Shown here in pieces: positions 63,499-64,000 of a DNA stretch of 64,000 nt. The notes below the pieces were generated by a model, which was not told where the DNA came from, did no database searches, and saw only the letters and a list, made by a program, of their open reading frames with translations. Origin of the DNA: Verrucomicrobiaceae bacterium (GTDB lineage: Bacteria; Verrucomicrobiota; Verrucomicrobiia; Verrucomicrobiales; Verrucomicrobiaceae); the NCBI GenBank assembly GCA_027490195.1, contig JAIXYN010000069.1, positions 1-64,000 on the forward strand, written 5' to 3'. A program made the position numbers and the translations under genes. Positions within the stretch are counted from its first letter, which is position 1, and every line of letters begins with the position of its first letter.

Positions 63499-64000
63499 AT
63501 GTCCACCACCTACCACATCATTCCCACTGAAGCCCACAACGCACTCGTCCGCGCCGCCTACCAGCATCGTGGCTATACCCAGGTGGAAGCCAACGACGGC
63601 GCGCGGTTTTGTGAGATGGCCTCAGCGCACGGCATTCGCACTCACAACGTCATCAAGGCGCTGCATCTTGACCACCTTTTCGGCAGCGGCACAGGTGGCT
63701 GCAAACCGGGCGCGGAGATCGAAGTGATCAAAAAGCCCTTCGCGGCCAGCGAAGCCTGGGACGGCAAATTGAAACTCGGCCAGAGCGTGGCCTTCAGTGC
63801 CATGGAGCGCTGCATTGAGATGGCCGACAAATACGGCATCGGCCAGGTCAGTGTGGACAATGCCTTCCACTACCTCTGGGGTGGTGGCTACGTGATGGAC
63901 GCCGCCAAGAAAGGCTACATCGCCTACACGAACTGCACATCTACCCTCGGTGAAGTCGTCCCCTTTGGCGGCAAGTTCCCCGTGCTGGGCACCAATCCGC
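63499..64000 (+). CDS. malate/lactate dehydrogenase family protein, 3'-truncated by window edge
   Basis: The frame from the ATG at 63499 stays open to the window edge, giving 167 residues. The Ldh2/DLGDH-type oxidoreductase family is indicated by MASAHGIRTHNVIKAL (catalytic histidine region), VAFSAMERCIEMADKYG, a TSTLGEVVPFGGK block and the start of PVLGTNP, the nucleotide-binding entry. Such enzymes are NAD(P)-dependent 2-hydroxyacid or imine reductases; the specific substrate cannot be read from this half. The 3' half lies beyond the window. Confidence 0.85.
   Translation, partial: MSTTYHIIPTEAHNALVRAAYQHRGYTQVEANDGARFCEMASAHGIRTHNVIKALHLDHLFGSGTGGCKPGAEIEVIKKPFAASEAWDGKLKLGQSVAFSAMERCIEMADKYGIGQVSVDNAFHYLWGGGYVMDAAKKGYIAYTNCTSTLGEVVPFGGKFPVLGTNP

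Overview
The window looks like chromosomal DNA of a Verrucomicrobiota bacterium, probably near the Prosthecobacter/Verrucomicrobium group. This is inferred from content: planctomycete/verrucomicrobial families DUF1501, DUF1552 and DUF1592 (cytochrome-type PSCyt domains), a formylglycine sulfatase, a Rho factor with a very long Lys/Ala/Pro-rich N-terminus, SpmA-SpmB fusion, FloA/NfeD, and high GC. No species assignment is possible from the sequence alone. I found no phage, CRISPR array, transposase or rRNA. There is one tRNA (Leu, CAA).

Layout. 1-5.9 kb: mostly minus-strand housekeeping genes (YCII-like fragment, bcp peroxiredoxin, DUF4112 protein, rho with a clear intrinsic terminator, yebC), then an 800-base stretch with no gene I can support. 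6.7-18.8 kb: a lone DUF1501 gene, then a tight plus-strand run of six exported proteins made of three tandem paralogue pairs: DUF1592 x2, DUF1552 x2, and two copies of an unrecognised ~420-aa secreted protein. 18.9-24.1 kb: DPP-IV-type peptidase, HEAT protein, prfA and rpmE. 24.3-31.3 kb: UPF0175/PIN toxin-antitoxin pair, sulfatase, lipoprotein, a zinc-ribbon transglutaminase-like protein behind a possible TetR-type operator, NfeD, FloA, a Pro/Gln-rich membrane protein and tRNA-Leu. 31.3-40.5 kb: DUF4159, TPR protein, typA, a 903-aa exported protein built from three repeats of one module, an exported glutamate-racemase-like protein, and SpmA/SpmB.

40.5-54.2 kb: a MerR-family regulator with a B12-binding domain that keeps both signatures of the CarH light sensor, then two genes fitting the end of a non-phosphorylating sugar-acid (Weimberg-type) route: an FAH-fold dehydratase candidate and a 2-oxoglutarate-semialdehyde dehydrogenase, with a decayed ParE-like toxin between them. 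A nested inverted-repeat element fills the gap before a convergent TPR-AAA ATPase. Then come a DEAD-box helicase with a glycine-rich tail, a lipoprotein, a two-subunit 2-oxoacid:ferredoxin oxidoreductase and an MBL-fold hydrolase. If the Weimberg reading is right, its product 2-oxoglutarate is a plausible substrate of the oxidoreductase 6 kb away.

54.4-64 kb: a 1041-aa cytosolic coiled-coil protein, a minus-strand three-gene operon (propeller-PHP secreted protein, membrane protein, EF-hand membrane-anchored protein), a second PIN toxin-antitoxin pair, a tiny c-type cytochrome, and the start of a malate/lactate dehydrogenase family gene running off the window. The most interesting items are the CarH-like regulator, the triplicated-pair secreted operon, the exported glutamate-racemase-like protein, the nested inverted-repeat element and the three-module exported protein.
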